Part shown: positions 15,975 to 23,855 of the stretch, piece after piece
Layout of the letters: each line of letters opens with the position of its first letter
Position numbering within the stretch: position 1 is the stretch's first letter
Source: Burkholderiaceae bacterium
GTDB lineage: Bacteria > Pseudomonadota > Gammaproteobacteria > Burkholderiales > Burkholderiaceae_C
Reading direction: 5' to 3'
Length of the DNA stretch: 64,000 nucleotides
NCBI GenBank assembly: GCA_017992055.1
Contig: JAGOPK010000001.1
Coordinates: 434,001 to 498,000 of the forward strand
Program-made: the position numbers and the translations under genes
Notes under the pieces: model-generated
What the model saw: only the letters and a program-made list of their open reading frames with translations
Told to the model about the DNA's origin: nothing
Databases searched by the model: none

Positions 15975-16910
15975 TCAGCAGCGCGCCGGGCCGCAGTCCA
16001 GGGCCTGCAGCTGCGCTGCCAGCGGGGTGGCCTGGTCGGCCGGCAGCAGGCCGTGGCGCAGCGCGAAGTCCAGCGTTGCCAGGCTGGCGTCCACGGTCAT
16101 CTCGCCGGCCGCGGCGCGCGCCAGCGCCTGCTCCATCGGCCAGCAGTGCAGGGCCTGCACCTCTCCGTCCTGGTTGACCGGCTGCAGCCCGGCTGGCAGG
16201 GCCAGGTCGTAGACGCTCAGCCATTCCAGCTGCCAGCCTTCGGGCAGGTCGCGGGCCAGGCGCAGCACGCGGCCGGGCTGCAGGCCGGCCATCTGCGCCG
16301 GCGTCAGGCCGGCTTCTTCCCAGCCTTCGCGCACCACGGTCTCGGCCGGCGACTGGCCCTGGGGCACGCCGCCGCCGATCAGGTTGTCCAGCAGGCCCGG
16401 GTCGGTGGGCTTGGTGTCGGCGCGGCGGGCGATCCACAGCCGCTCGGGCCGGCCGTCGGGCCCGGCCACATGGCCGTTGCAGTGCGCGCCGAAGGTGGCC
16501 GTGCCCCAGAAGCGGGCTGCGGCGCGCTCGATGCTGGCCAGCAGGTCATGCTCGGGGTCGGGCGCCGAGCCATCGGCCGGCAGGGCCAGCACCGGATAGG
16601 TCTCGTCGCGCCAGGCGACGATCAGGCCCTGCCCGTGCAGCCGGGCATTGGCCTCGGCGAAGAAGGCATCGCGTGCGGCAGCCGGCACGGTGAGCGTGAC
16701 CGCGCCGTGGTCGTCGATGTGCAACGCGGCGCCGGCCCCGGGCAGCGCGGCCAGGGCCGGCAGATGGGCCTGGGCCACCGATCCCACGCTGCGCGGCCGG
16801 CCGCCGTCCAGCAGCCGGAACGGCAGCCGCGGCAGGCGCGACAGCCTGGCCTGGGCCAGGGCCGGCCAGCTCGGTGGCTCGCCTTGTGGCCCGCTTTGTG
16901 GCCCGTTCAC
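15975..16910 (-). CDS. DUF4743-Nudix hydrolase (Tnr3/YJR142W-like)
   Basis: 311 residues. The N-terminal 130 residues fit the DUF4743-type domain found before some Nudix domains. The Nudix box is GGGVPQGQSPAETVVREG followed by WEEAGL. Fungal and plant relatives hydrolyse oxidised thiamin diphosphate analogues to monophosphates, which keeps damaged cofactor out of ThDP enzymes. The GTG start at 16910 overlaps the stop of the upstream oxidoreductase (GTGA), so the two are co-translated; that partner is itself a ThDP enzyme. The overlap decides the start codon. Substrate assignment is by family and context. Confidence 0.82.
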   Translation of the reverse strand: MNGPQSGPQGEPPSWPALAQARLSRLPRLPFRLLDGGRPRSVGSVAQAHLPALAALPGAGAALHIDDHGAVTLTVPAAARDAFFAEANARLHGQGLIVAWRDETYPVLALPADGSAPDPEHDLLASIERAAARFWGTATFGAHCNGHVAGPDGRPERLWIARRADTKPTDPGLLDNLIGGGVPQGQSPAETVVREGWEEAGLTPAQMAGLQPGRVLRLARDLPEGWQLEWLSVYDLALPAGLQPVNQDGEVQALHCWPMEQALARAAAGEMTVDASLATLDFALRHGLLPADQATPLAAQLQALDCGPARC

Positions 16911-19900
16911 TGGCCGCGCCACTGCGCCATCAGCTGGGCCCACTTGGGCCGCACCGCGGCCAGGTGGCGGGCCTTGACATGGCCGTAGCCGCGGATGTCC
17001 TCGGGCAGGCGGGCGATGGCCATGGCCTGCGGCAGGCGCTGGGCGCTCAGGCCCCGCAGCAGCTCGGTGATGCTGTCGCGGTATTCGCCGATCAGCGCGC
17101 GTTCGCTGCGGCGTTCCTCGCTGCGGCCGAACGGATCGAGCGCCGTGCCGCGCAGGCCCTTCAGCTTGGCCAGCCAGGGCAGGGCGCTGCGCATCCAGGG
17201 GCCGAACTCGGTCTTCACCGGCTGGCCCTGGGCATCGGTCTTGCCCAGCAGCGGCGGCGCCAGGTGGTGCTTGATCTGGTAGTCGCCCTCGAACATGGCG
17301 GCGATGCGCCCGGTGAAGGCCGGATCGGTGTGCAGGCGCGCGACCTCGTACTCGTCCTTGTAGGCCATCAGCTTGAACAGGTAGCGGGCCACGGCCTCGG
17401 CCAGCTGGCTGCTGCCGGGCACGGCCTGGGCCTCGGCGGCGCGCACCTGCTCGACGAAGGCCGCGTACTCTGCCGCATAGGCGGCATTCTGGTAGCCGGT
17501 GAGGAAGTCCACGCGCCGCGCCAGCAGCTCGGCCAGCGAGGGCTTCTTGATCAGCTGGATGACCTGGGCGGCCTGGAACTGGGCCGTCACCGCGGCCAGG
17601 TCGTGGGCGCAGCGGCGGCCCCATTCAAAGGCTGCCTTGTTGTTGTCGACCTGGGTGCCGTTGAGCTCGATGGCGCGCATCAGCGCCGCTTGGCCCAGCG
17701 GCACGCGGCCCTGCTGCCAGGCATAGCCCAGCAGCAGCGGGTTGGCATAGATGCTGTCGCCCAGCAGCTGCAGGGCCACCTGCTCGGCGTCCAGCGCGCC
17801 CAGGTTCCGGCGGCCCACGGCGCCGGCCAGCGCGGCCTCGCAACCTCCTTCGGGATGCTGCCAGTTCGGGTTGCCCACGAAGGCCGCGGTGGGCGTGGCA
17901 TGGGTGTTCAGCGCCACATAGGTCTTGCCCTCGCGCATCAGCGCCAGCGTGCCCTTGCCGGCGGCGACGATGCCGTCGCAGGCGATGATCAGGTCGGCCT
18001 TGGCGGTGTCGACCTTGGTGGTGTAGATGGCCTCGGGTCGGCTGGCGATCTGGATGTGGCTCCAGGTGGCGCCGCCCTTTTGCGCCAGGCCGGCCGAGTC
18101 TTGCGTGATCACGCCCTTGCCTTCGAGGTGCGCGGCCATGCCCAGCAGCTGGCCGATGGTGATGACGCCGGTGCCGCCGACGCCGGCGACGACGATGCCC
18201 CAGGCGGCCTCGGCCACCGGCAGCTGAGGCTGCGGCAGCGGCGGCAGCGCGAACGGATCGGCCCGGCCCTGCTTCTGCGGCTTCTTCAGCTGGCCGCCTT
18301 CCACCGTGACGAAGCTGGGGCAGAAGCCCTTGACGCAGCTGTAGTCCTTGTTGCAGCTGCTCTGGTTGATGCGGCGCTTGCGGCCGAACTCGGTCTCCAC
18401 CGGCTCCACGCTGAGGCAGTTGCTCTGCACCGAGCAGTCGCCGCAGCCCTCGCAGACCAGCTCGTTGATGACCACGCGCTTGGCCGGATCGGCCATCGTG
18501 CCGCGCTTGCGGCGGCGGCGTTTCTCGGTGGCGCAGGTCTGGTCGTAGATGATGGCGGTGACGCCGGGCAGCTCGCGGAACTGGCGCTGCAGATGGTCCA
18601 GCTCGTCGCGGTGGTGCACGGTGACGCCGGCTTCCAAGGCCACACCGTGGTACTTGTCCGGCTGGTCGCTGACGATCACCAGCTTGGCCACGCCCTCGGC
18701 GACCAGGCTCTTCATGATCTGCAGCACGCTGTGGCCTTCGGGGCGCTCACCCACGCGCTGGCCGCCGGTCATGGCCACGGCGTCGTTGTAGAGCAGCTTG
18801 TAGGTGATGTTCACGCCGGCGGCGATGCTCTGGCGGATGGCCAGGATGCCGCTGTGGAAGTAGGTGCCGTCGCCCAGGTTGGCAAACAGGTGGCGCTCGG
18901 TGGTGAACGGCGCCTGGCCGACCCAGGTGACGCCCTCGCCGCCCATCTGCGTGAAGGTGGACGTGCTGCGGTCCATCCAGTTGGCCATGTAGTGGCAGCC
19001 GATGCCGGCCACGGCGCGGCTGCCCTCGGGCACGCGGGTGCTGGTGTTGTGCGGACAGCCCGAGCAGAACCAGGGCAGGCGGTCGCCGGTGTCGGTCTGG
19101 ATCTCCAGCACCGCGCGCTCGCGGGCCTCGATCACCGCCAGGTGGCGATCCATGCGCGCCACCACGTCCTCGGGCATGCCCAGCTTCTTCAGCCGCCGCG
19201 CGATGGCCTTGGCGATGATCGCCGGCGTCAGGTCGGCCTTGGCGCGCAGCAGCCAGTTGCCGCTGGGGTTGGGCAGGCTCCATTCGCCGCCGTCGTGCGT
19301 GCCGTCGGCCTCGTCGAACTTGCCCACCACATCGGGCCGCACATCGGGGCGCCAGCCGTACAGCTCTTCCTTCAGCTGGTATTCGATGACCTGGCGCTTC
19401 TCCTCGACGACCAGGATTTCCTTCAGGCCGGTGGCGAACTCGCGCGTGGTCTGCGCCTCCAGCGGCCACACCACGTTGACCTTGTGCAGGCGGATGCCCA
19501 GCCGGCGGCAGCTGTCATCGTCCAGGCCCAGATCGGCCAGGGCCTGGCGCGTATCGTTGTAGGCCTTGCCGCTGGCGATGATGCCGTAGCGGTCCGTCGG
19601 CGTGGCGATGACGTCGTGGTTCAGCCGGTTGGCGCGGATGTAGGCCAGGGCCGCATACCACTTGGTGTCCATCAGCCGCGCTTCCTGCTCCAGCGCGGTG
19701 TCGGGCCAGCGCATGTGCACGCCGCCCGGGGGCATGGGAAAGTCCTGCGGCAGCACGATGTCCACGCGGTCGGGATCGACGTAGACGCTGCTGGCCGACT
19801 CCACCACCTCCTGGATGGTCTTCATGCCGGCCCACACGCCGGAGAAGCGGCTCATCGCGATGGCATGCAGGCCCATGTCCAGGATGCCCTGCACATCGCT

Positions 19901-20452
19901 GGGAAAGAACACCGGCAGGCCGCAGGCCTTGAAGATGTGGTCGCTCTGGTGGGCGGCGGTGCTGCTCTTGGCCACATGGTCGTCGCCGGCGATGGCGATC
20001 ACGCCGCCGTGCCTGGACGTGCCGGCCATGTTGGCATGCTTGAACACGTCCGAGCAGCGGTCCACGCCCGGGCCCTTGCCGTACCAGATGCCGAACACGC
20101 CGTCGTGCTTCTTGGTCTGCGGATACAGGTCCAGCTGCTGCGTGCCCCACACGGCGGTGGCCGCCAACTCCTCGTTGACGCCGGGCTGGAACACCACGTT
20201 GTGCGCGGCCAGGTGCTTCTTGGCCGCCCACAGCGCCTGGTCATAACCGCCCAGCGGGCTGCCGCGGTAGCCGCTGATGAAGCCGGCGGTGTTGAGGCCC
20301 GCGGCGGCGTCACGCTGCTGCTGCAGCATCGGCAGGCGCACCAGGGCCTGCACGCCGCTCATGAAGGCGCGGCCACGCTCCAGCGTGTACTTGTCGTCCA
20401 GCGTGATCGATTCGAGCGCACGGCGGACGGCATCGGGCAGGGGGGCGTTCAT
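16907..20452 (-). CDS. Indolepyruvate:ferredoxin oxidoreductase, fused alpha/beta chains
   Basis: 1181-residue fused 2-oxoacid:ferredoxin oxidoreductase. It converts aryl pyruvates plus CoA to aryl-acetyl-CoA with transfer of electrons to ferredoxin, downstream of aromatic amino acid transamination. Visible parts: the N-terminal pyrimidine-binding domain (AGFISGYRGSPLGGYDQ), the ThDP-binding domain (FCSGCPHNTSTRVPEG, GDGTYFHSG), a ferredoxin-like cluster segment (CEGCGDCSVQSNC with later Cys in SSCNKDYSCVKGFCP), and the gamma domain (GVGGTGVITIGQLLGMAAH). It is transcribed away from an Lrp/AsnC gene, its likely regulator, and is coupled to a Nudix gene downstream. Confidence 0.93.
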   Translation of the reverse strand: MNAPLPDAVRRALESITLDDKYTLERGRAFMSGVQALVRLPMLQQQRDAAAGLNTAGFISGYRGSPLGGYDQALWAAKKHLAAHNVVFQPGVNEELAATAVWGTQQLDLYPQTKKHDGVFGIWYGKGPGVDRCSDVFKHANMAGTSRHGGVIAIAGDDHVAKSSTAAHQSDHIFKACGLPVFFPSDVQGILDMGLHAIAMSRFSGVWAGMKTIQEVVESASSVYVDPDRVDIVLPQDFPMPPGGVHMRWPDTALEQEARLMDTKWYAALAYIRANRLNHDVIATPTDRYGIIASGKAYNDTRQALADLGLDDDSCRRLGIRLHKVNVVWPLEAQTTREFATGLKEILVVEEKRQVIEYQLKEELYGWRPDVRPDVVGKFDEADGTHDGGEWSLPNPSGNWLLRAKADLTPAIIAKAIARRLKKLGMPEDVVARMDRHLAVIEARERAVLEIQTDTGDRLPWFCSGCPHNTSTRVPEGSRAVAGIGCHYMANWMDRSTSTFTQMGGEGVTWVGQAPFTTERHLFANLGDGTYFHSGILAIRQSIAAGVNITYKLLYNDAVAMTGGQRVGERPEGHSVLQIMKSLVAEGVAKLVIVSDQPDKYHGVALEAGVTVHHRDELDHLQRQFRELPGVTAIIYDQTCATEKRRRRKRGTMADPAKRVVINELVCEGCGDCSVQSNCLSVEPVETEFGRKRRINQSSCNKDYSCVKGFCPSFVTVEGGQLKKPQKQGRADPFALPPLPQPQLPVAEAAWGIVVAGVGGTGVITIGQLLGMAAHLEGKGVITQDSAGLAQKGGATWSHIQIASRPEAIYTTKVDTAKADLIIACDGIVAAGKGTLALMREGKTYVALNTHATPTAAFVGNPNWQHPEGGCEAALAGAVGRRNLGALDAEQVALQLLGDSIYANPLLLGYAWQQGRVPLGQAALMRAIELNGTQVDNNKAAFEWGRRCAHDLAAVTAQFQAAQVIQLIKKPSLAELLARRVDFLTGYQNAAYAAEYAAFVEQVRAAEAQAVPGSSQLAEAVARYLFKLMAYKDEYEVARLHTDPAFTGRIAAMFEGDYQIKHHLAPPLLGKTDAQGQPVKTEFGPWMRSALPWLAKLKGLRGTALDPFGRSEERRSERALIGEYRDSITELLRGLSAQRLPQAMAIARLPEDIRGYGHVKARHLAAVRPKWAQLMAQWRGQ

Positions 20453-20547
20453 GCTTCAGGTCTCCGGTGGGCGGCGGCGCGAGTCGGGTCAGTGTCGCAA
20501 AACAGGGCTGTGAAGTCTTTTCTTTCGTTGCCCGATTGGCGATGATC

Positions 20548-20562
20548 CAAGAAAGCTTCTTG
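20548..20562. promoter_or_regulatory. 15 bp palindrome in the Lrp/oxidoreductase intergenic region
   Basis: CAAGAA-AGC-TTCTTG is a perfect inverted repeat with 6 bp arms, 8 bp before the Lrp start and about 95 bp before the oxidoreductase start. A 15 bp dyad with a 3 bp centre is the usual form of Lrp/AsnC operators. Confidence 0.45.
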
Positions 20563-20570
20563 CGCACACC

Positions 20571-21131
20571 ATGGCATCCAAAGAAAGAAATACGCCCAAG
20601 CCGCGCCAGTCCGGGAAAACCCCAGAGGTCGAGGCGGCGGACGAGAACCACGGCCCGGGCCTGGACCGGTTCGACCTCGCCATCCTCGACGAGTTGCAGC
20701 GCGATGCGCGGCTGTCCAATGCCGAGCTGGCCAGCCGCATCGGCCTGAGCGCCGCGCCCACCTGGCGGCGTGTCAAGTGGCTGGAGCAGCAGGGCTACAT
20801 CACCGGCTACCGGGCCGAGATCGACCGCCGCCGCATCGGCCTGGGCGTGCTGGCCTTTGTGCGCATCGATGCCGAGCGCAACAACGCCGAGGCCACGCGC
20901 ACGCTGGAAGACGCCATCCGCGCCCTGCCCGAGGTGGTGAGCTGCCACTACATCAGCGGTGCCGGCACCTTCGAGCTGCAGGTGCTGGCCACCGACCTGG
21001 ACGCCTATTCACGCTGGGCCCACGAGCGCCTGTTCACGCTGCCGAACGTGAAGGACCTGCACACCAGCTTCTCGCTGGGCGAGGTCAAGGCCGGCGCGGC
21101 CCTGCCGCTGGGGCATCTGCGGCGGGGCTGA
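20571..21131 (+). CDS. Lrp/AsnC family transcription regulator
   Basis: 186 residues. An unusual 30-residue polar N-terminal extension precedes a winged helix-turn-helix (about 33-80: LDELQRDARLSNAELASRIG, APTWRRVKWLEQQGYITGY). The RAM/effector domain follows (about 90-165: GVLAFVRIDAE, YISGAGTFELQVLATDLDAY). It is divergent from the indolepyruvate:ferredoxin oxidoreductase gene across a 118 bp region with a palindrome, so it probably controls that operon in response to an aromatic amino acid or its keto acid. ATG 20571 is the first start after the palindrome. Confidence 0.92.
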   Translation: MASKERNTPKPRQSGKTPEVEAADENHGPGLDRFDLAILDELQRDARLSNAELASRIGLSAAPTWRRVKWLEQQGYITGYRAEIDRRRIGLGVLAFVRIDAERNNAEATRTLEDAIRALPEVVSCHYISGAGTFELQVLATDLDAYSRWAHERLFTLPNVKDLHTSFSLGEVKAGAALPLGHLRRG

Positions 21132-21143
21132 ACCCGCGCCGGT

Positions 21144-22370
21144 TTAGCCGGGTGGCAGGCTGCCGCGCGGCCACAGCGCCCATTTGCGCAGCGCCTGCTT
21201 CATGCGCCCGGCATTGGCCTCGGCGGCTTCGCCCCAGCCCCAGAACAGGTCGATGCGCACGGCGCCGGTGATGGCGCTGCCGGTGTCCTGTGCCATCACC
21301 AGGCGGCGCAGCGGCCGCGCCGACAGCGGCTCGGTGGTGTCCAGCCACAGCGGCGTGCCATAGGGCACGGCCTGGGGATCGACGGCCACCGAGCGGCCCG
21401 GCGTCAGCGGCACGGCCTGGGCGCCGCGTGGTCCCAGCTCGGGATCGGGCAGGGCCTCCTCGCGGAAGAACACCAGGCGCGGGTTGCTCCACAGCATCTC
21501 GTTGCGGCGGGCCGGGCTGGCGCGCCGGCCCCAGTCGCGGATGGCCGGCCAGTTGGCGCCGTCGGCCTTCAGCTCGCCCTGCTCGATCAGCCAGCGGCCC
21601 ACCGACTTGTAGGGCTGGTCGTTGTGGCCGGCAAAGGCCAGGCGCACCAGGCGCTCGCGGCCATCGGCCTCGGTAAGGCGCAGCCGGCCCGAGCCCTGGA
21701 TCTGCAGCAGCAGCGCATCCATCGGATCGGCAACCCAGGCGATGGCCTGGGCATCGAGTGCGCGGCGCAGCGCCGGCTGGCTGTCGAGCTGCTGGCGCGT
21801 GTGCCAGGGCTTGCGTGTGGCCAGGTCAGCCGGCGGGCGGTGCAGCGGCACCTCGAAGCCCGGCATGGACCGGCGCCGGGCTTCGATCAGCGGCTCGAAG
21901 TAGCCGGTGGCCAGGCCCTGGGTCTCGCCGTCCGGCGCGCTGATGCGCCAGGGCTGCAGCCGCTGCTGCAGCCAGGCGCGGGCCGCGGCATCGTCGGCCG
22001 GCTCGTGCAGCAGGGCCTGGGCGCACAGCGCTTGCCAGCCCGGCGCCGGCCGGCTGCAGCCGGCACGCAGGGCCGGCCACAGCGCCAGCGCGCGCTCGTC
22101 GTCCCAGCCCGGCAGGGCGGCCCAGTCCACCGGCTGCCACAGCGCGCGGCCGCGGCGCAGCGGCGCCGCCTCGGGCGACGGCGGCGTGGTGATGCTGCCA
22201 TCGGCCGCGTCGGCGGGCAGGGGCAGCGGTGGCCGCGGCTGCGCCATGGGCTTGGGCATGGACGGGGCGGGTTCGGGCGGGGTGCTGGCGCAGGCCGCCA
22301 GCAAGGCCGCCAGGGCCAGGGCGCCGGGCCCGGACCCGAGGCCCCGGCCGGCTCGGGATAATCGCGGCAT
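21144..22370 (-). CDS. mltA: Membrane-bound lytic murein transglycosylase A (MltA)
   Basis: 408-residue outer-membrane lipoprotein that cleaves peptidoglycan glycan strands to 1,6-anhydro products. A lipoprotein signal is present (ALAALLAACAS, lipobox LAAC), then a Pro-rich tether. The MltA barrel shows GLATGYFEPLIEARR, LLLQIQGSGRLRL, KSVGRWLIEQGEL and the 3D domain VMAQDTGSAITGAVRIDLFW, which holds the catalytic Asp. Start ATG 22370; ATG 22379 three codons earlier is possible. The start codon shares two bases with a start codon on the other strand. Confidence 0.93.
   Translation of the reverse strand: MPRLSRAGRGLGSGPGALALAALLAACASTPPEPAPSMPKPMAQPRPPLPLPADAADGSITTPPSPEAAPLRRGRALWQPVDWAALPGWDDERALALWPALRAGCSRPAPGWQALCAQALLHEPADDAAARAWLQQRLQPWRISAPDGETQGLATGYFEPLIEARRRSMPGFEVPLHRPPADLATRKPWHTRQQLDSQPALRRALDAQAIAWVADPMDALLLQIQGSGRLRLTEADGRERLVRLAFAGHNDQPYKSVGRWLIEQGELKADGANWPAIRDWGRRASPARRNEMLWSNPRLVFFREEALPDPELGPRGAQAVPLTPGRSVAVDPQAVPYGTPLWLDTTEPLSARPLRRLVMAQDTGSAITGAVRIDLFWGWGEAAEANAGRMKQALRKWALWPRGSLPPG
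22357..22362 (+). promoter_or_regulatory. -10-like box 6 nt before the microprotein start
   Basis: GATAAT ends 6 nt before the ATG at 22369, which would place the transcription start at the start codon itself. The box lies inside the first codons of mltA on the other strand. Confidence 0.35.
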
Positions 22371-22485
22371 GTGGGTCATTTTGCTGGAAGCCCTGGGCGC
22401 GCTGGCGCTGCTGCTGCTGATCGTCTGGTGGACCATGTTTGCCGGCCGGCGCCGTGGCGAGCGTGCCGACGACGACGACGCATGA
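22369..22485 (+). CDS. 38-residue single-pass membrane microprotein
   Basis: Short frame that reads as a textbook small membrane protein: an acidic-capped hydrophobic helix of about 22 residues (ILLEALGALALLLLIVWW), then TMFAGRRRGER and an acidic tail ADDDDA. The basic cluster after the helix predicts the C-terminus in the cytoplasm. Its ATG overlaps the mltA start codon on the opposite strand (CATG at 22368-22371), and a -10-like GATAAT sits 6 nt upstream. I know of no function. Composition and promoter make it more likely real than chance, but expression is unproven. Confidence 0.55.
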   Translation: MWVILLEALGALALLLLIVWWTMFAGRRRGERADDDDA

Positions 22486-22530
22486 CGGGCTTGCCGGCCG
22501 AGCGCCGGGCCGCCCCAAGCCGGCCGGCCT

Positions 22531-22545
22531 ACCCGCTCGGCGGGT
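22531..22545. terminator. GC-rich hairpin in a convergent gap
   Basis: ACCCGC-TCG-GCGGGT is a perfect 6 bp stem in the 93 bp gap between the microprotein and the XRE regulator, which converge. A second shorter hairpin (ACCCG/CGGGT, 22556-22571) follows. Neither has a U run. Confidence 0.35.
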
Positions 22546-22578
22546 GGCGGCGCGTACCCGCGGCGCCGGGTGCTGCCA

Positions 22579-23313
22579 TCAGCGGCGCTGCAGTTCCCTG
22601 AAGGCCGTGAACAGCCAGCTGCGCTGGGCCAGCACCAGGGTGAACGGCCGCTTGTGCGCATCGGGCAGCTGCTGGTCGGCGCGGTGCTGGGCGGCAAAGT
22701 CCTCGGCCACGCGCTGCAGGCGCTCGCTCAGGCGGGCGGCGGCGCCGGGCGCGATCTCGCCATGCACCAGCATCAGCAGCTCGCCTTCGCCGTCGAAGCC
22801 GCCGCCGTAGTACTCGCCCAGCACCTGCTCGCGGAAGAACTGCATCACCGGGCCCTGCGGCCGCCAGCGCAGGGTCTTGGCCACCTTCAGCCGGTAGCGG
22901 TTGCCGGGCCGCAGCTCGATGATGTCCAGATGGTCCAGCCGCGCCAGCAGGGCCACGGCCTCGGCCTCGCCGAGGCGGTAGCTGGCCAGCATCTGCGCCA
23001 GGCTCCACTGGCTCAGGCAGCAGATGGCCAGCAGCAGCAGCTTGCGGTCGGCGACCACCGCGCGCTCCTGCTCCAGCGTCAGCTCCAGGCGCAGCGGCTG
23101 GGCATCGGCGACGCGGCGGGCCAGCTCGGCGAAGTCCAGCCGCAGCACCCGGCACACCGCGTCGACGCGGGCCAGCGTCATCTCGCTGCGCGCGAACATG
23201 CGCTTGATGCTGGACTCGGCCAGGCCCAGCTCGCGCGCCAGCGTGGCATAGGTCAGGCCGGCGGCCTTCAGCTCGGCCTTCAGCTGCTGCACCAGGGCCT
23301 GGCTGCTGGACAT
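22579..23313 (-). CDS. XRE-type helix-turn-helix transcription regulator
   Basis: 244 residues. The N-terminal 70 residues form a lambda-repressor-like HTH (ALVQQLKAELKAAGLTYATL, GLAESSIKRMFARSEMTLAR, VCRVLRLDFAELARRV). The remaining 170 residues are a helical domain with no family I can name (RLELTLEQERAVVADRKLLL, YRLGEAEAVALLARL, EYYGGGFDGEGELLMLVHGE). ATG 23313 has GGAG about 8 nt upstream and is preferred over a start 114 bp further out. A perfect palindrome 18 bp before the start (23331-23347) is the natural autoregulatory operator. The divergent gene encodes an exported protein. Confidence 0.85.
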   Translation of the reverse strand: MSSSQALVQQLKAELKAAGLTYATLARELGLAESSIKRMFARSEMTLARVDAVCRVLRLDFAELARRVADAQPLRLELTLEQERAVVADRKLLLLAICCLSQWSLAQMLASYRLGEAEAVALLARLDHLDIIELRPGNRYRLKVAKTLRWRPQGPVMQFFREQVLGEYYGGGFDGEGELLMLVHGEIAPGAAARLSERLQRVAEDFAAQHRADQQLPDAHKRPFTLVLAQRSWLFTAFRELQRR

Positions 23314-23330
23314 CGGGGTCTCCGGCAAAA

Positions 23331-23347
23331 GTATCGCCAATCGATAC
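23331..23347. promoter_or_regulatory. 17 bp palindrome before the XRE regulator
   Basis: GTATCG-CCAAT-CGATAC is a perfect inverted repeat. It overlaps a GATACT -10-like box on the minus strand, so a bound regulator would block transcription of its own gene. Confidence 0.5.
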
Positions 23348-23352
23348 CTGAA

Positions 23353-23369
23353 GTGGCAGAACTCGCCAC
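23353..23369. promoter_or_regulatory. Second 17 bp palindrome in the XRE intergenic region
   Basis: GTGGC-AGAACTC-GCCAC is a perfect 5 bp dyad. AAGTGGC at 23351-23357 is also the inverse of GCCACTT at 23385-23391. Same overall length as the neighbouring palindrome but a different sequence. Confidence 0.35.
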
Positions 23370-23441
23370 AACGTCGATTGTCAGGCCACTTTGGCGGGAC
23401 GGGCGGCAAGATGGCGCCGTCATCCACTGCTGGAGCCCGTT

Positions 23442-23855
23442 GTGAACCTGTCCTCTGTTGCCGCCCCGCTGCTCGTGATGGCGGCGCTGCTGGCGCCGTG
23501 CGGCCCGGCGGCCGCGCATTCGCCCCAGATCTCGGCCGACCTCAGCGCCATCTCGGCCCTGCCGGTGGTGGTGTCGGTCACGGCACCGGCGCTGCTGCTG
23601 GGCTCGGGCGTGGGCCTGAGCGTGGTGGCGGTGGAGGCCAGCGCCGACGGCACGGTGTGGGTGCTGGAGCGGGCCTCGGACGGCGCGCGCACCAGCCTGC
23701 GCCTGTCGGGCAAGGCCCTGGTGGCCAGCGGCACGGCGGTGGAGGTGGTGGTGCTGGGCACCGGCCGGGTCATCGCCGCCGCGGGCCGGGCCCTGCTGTT
23801 CATGCCCAACGAATCGGCCGTGGCCCTGCTGCACCATGAGCAGGTGACGCGATGA
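23442..23855 (+). CDS. Exported small protein of unknown function
   Basis: 137 residues. A signal peptide (LLVMAALLAPCGPAAAHS) precedes a body of about 110 residues with no charged core, many Val/Ala/Ser, and a beta-rich look (VSVTAPALLLGSGVGLSVVAVE, split; ASADGTVWVLERASDGARTS). GTG 23442 is chosen for the GGAG 6 nt upstream and the signal peptide. The stop overlaps the next start (ATGA), so it works with the DUF2145 protein. The gene is divergent from the XRE regulator. I recognise no named family. Confidence 0.75.
   Translation: MNLSSVAAPLLVMAALLAPCGPAAAHSPQISADLSAISALPVVVSVTAPALLLGSGVGLSVVAVEASADGTVWVLERASDGARTSLRLSGKALVASGTAVEVVVLGTGRVIAAAGRALLFMPNESAVALLHHEQVTR

Noticed and set aside
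16874..20545. Open frame of more than 1200 codons antisense to the indolepyruvate oxidoreductase gene
   Set aside because: Same GC artefact: shadow of a long gene with strong third-position GC bias, no recognisable motif or signal sequence.
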